Shown here: positions 5,023 to 5,173 of the stretch, piece after piece
How positions within the stretch are numbered: position 1 is the first letter of the stretch
Layout: each line of letters starts with the position of its first letter
Assembly (NCBI GenBank): GCA_017435245.1
Contig: JAFSFK010000184.1
Coordinates: forward strand, 1-5,173
DNA: 5,173 nt
From: Oscillospiraceae bacterium
GTDB taxonomy: Bacteria > Bacillota > Clostridia > Oscillospirales > Oscillospiraceae
Direction of reading: 5' to 3'
The notes under the pieces: generated by a model
Told to the model about the DNA's origin: nothing
What the model saw: only the letters and a program-made list of their open reading frames with translations
Databases searched by the model: none
Program-made: the position numbers and the translations under genes

Positions 5023-5173
5023 CAAATTCCGATTTATCGAGCCATCAGATTAGCACATCCAAAGGCTCCCTTGCCTAAAGGGAGCTGGCAAAAATCTTTG
5101 ATTTTTGACTGAGGGATTCGCAGCAATCGGCATCAGTATACGATAGATTTAGGCGAATTCGTACAATATCCCC
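5023..5173 (+). repeat. MITE-like palindromic repeat, copy C (right end cut by window)
   Basis: The left terminal repeat is CAAATTCCGATTTATCGAGC (5023-5042). The first hairpin pair follows: GCTCCCTT/AAGGGAGC near 5065-5085, then the AAAAATC/GATTTTT stem. The central region ends at the C run where the window stops. It has the same orientation as copy A and is inverted relative to copy B, which it matches with 2 differences in 151 bases. The second half of the element lies outside the window. Confidence 0.88.

Noticed and set aside
1..5173. Circular replicon with redundant ends
   Set aside because: The two ends match only to 104 of 112 bases, as expected for two copies of a dispersed repeat rather than an overlap of one molecule.

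Overview
The window looks like a chromosomal segment of a low-GC-lineage (Firmicutes) gut-type clostridium, most likely an Oscillospirales/Ruminococcaceae relative. The pointers are strong AGGAGG-type ribosome binding sites, sigma-A-like promoters, a FatA-like bacterial acyl-ACP thioesterase, a small two-helix zinc-ribbon membrane protein of a type I associate with Clostridia, and a dense family of palindromic intergenic repeats. The taxonomic call is inference; no rRNA or other marker gene is present.

Layout. Bases 1-201 are the right part of a palindromic, MITE-like repeat (copy A). Two rightward genes follow as a tight operon: a single-pass membrane protein with an HtrA-type PDZ domain but no protease domain (222-773), and an acyl-ACP thioesterase (789-1544). 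Bases 1545-2082 hold no gene. They contain two hairpins, a rho-independent terminator, three tandem DnaA-box-like 9-mers (one perfect), repeat copy D and a long-stem terminator shared with the gene on the other side. A leftward 661-residue glycogen branching enzyme of the eukaryote-like type (glgB, 2083-4068) has its own clear promoter at 4100-4128. Repeat copy B (4229-4468) lies beyond that promoter. A leftward zinc-ribbon membrane protein (4514-4927) has its own promoter and terminator, and repeat copy C (5023-5173, cut by the window end) lies upstream of it.

How it fits together. Each of the three transcription units is self-contained, and the repeats sit in the gaps: A just upstream of the PDZ gene's ribosome binding site, D touching the glgB terminator stem, B just beyond the zinc-ribbon terminator, C upstream of the zinc-ribbon promoter. 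The genes do not form one pathway: lipid/fatty-acid release, glycogen branching and an unknown membrane function. No other glg gene is visible near glgB. The most notable material is the repeat family, with conserved terminal inverted repeats and stems that vary by paired changes; the near-identical inverted pair B/C flanking the zinc-ribbon gene; the eukaryote-like branching enzyme; and the DnaA-box cluster between convergent genes.
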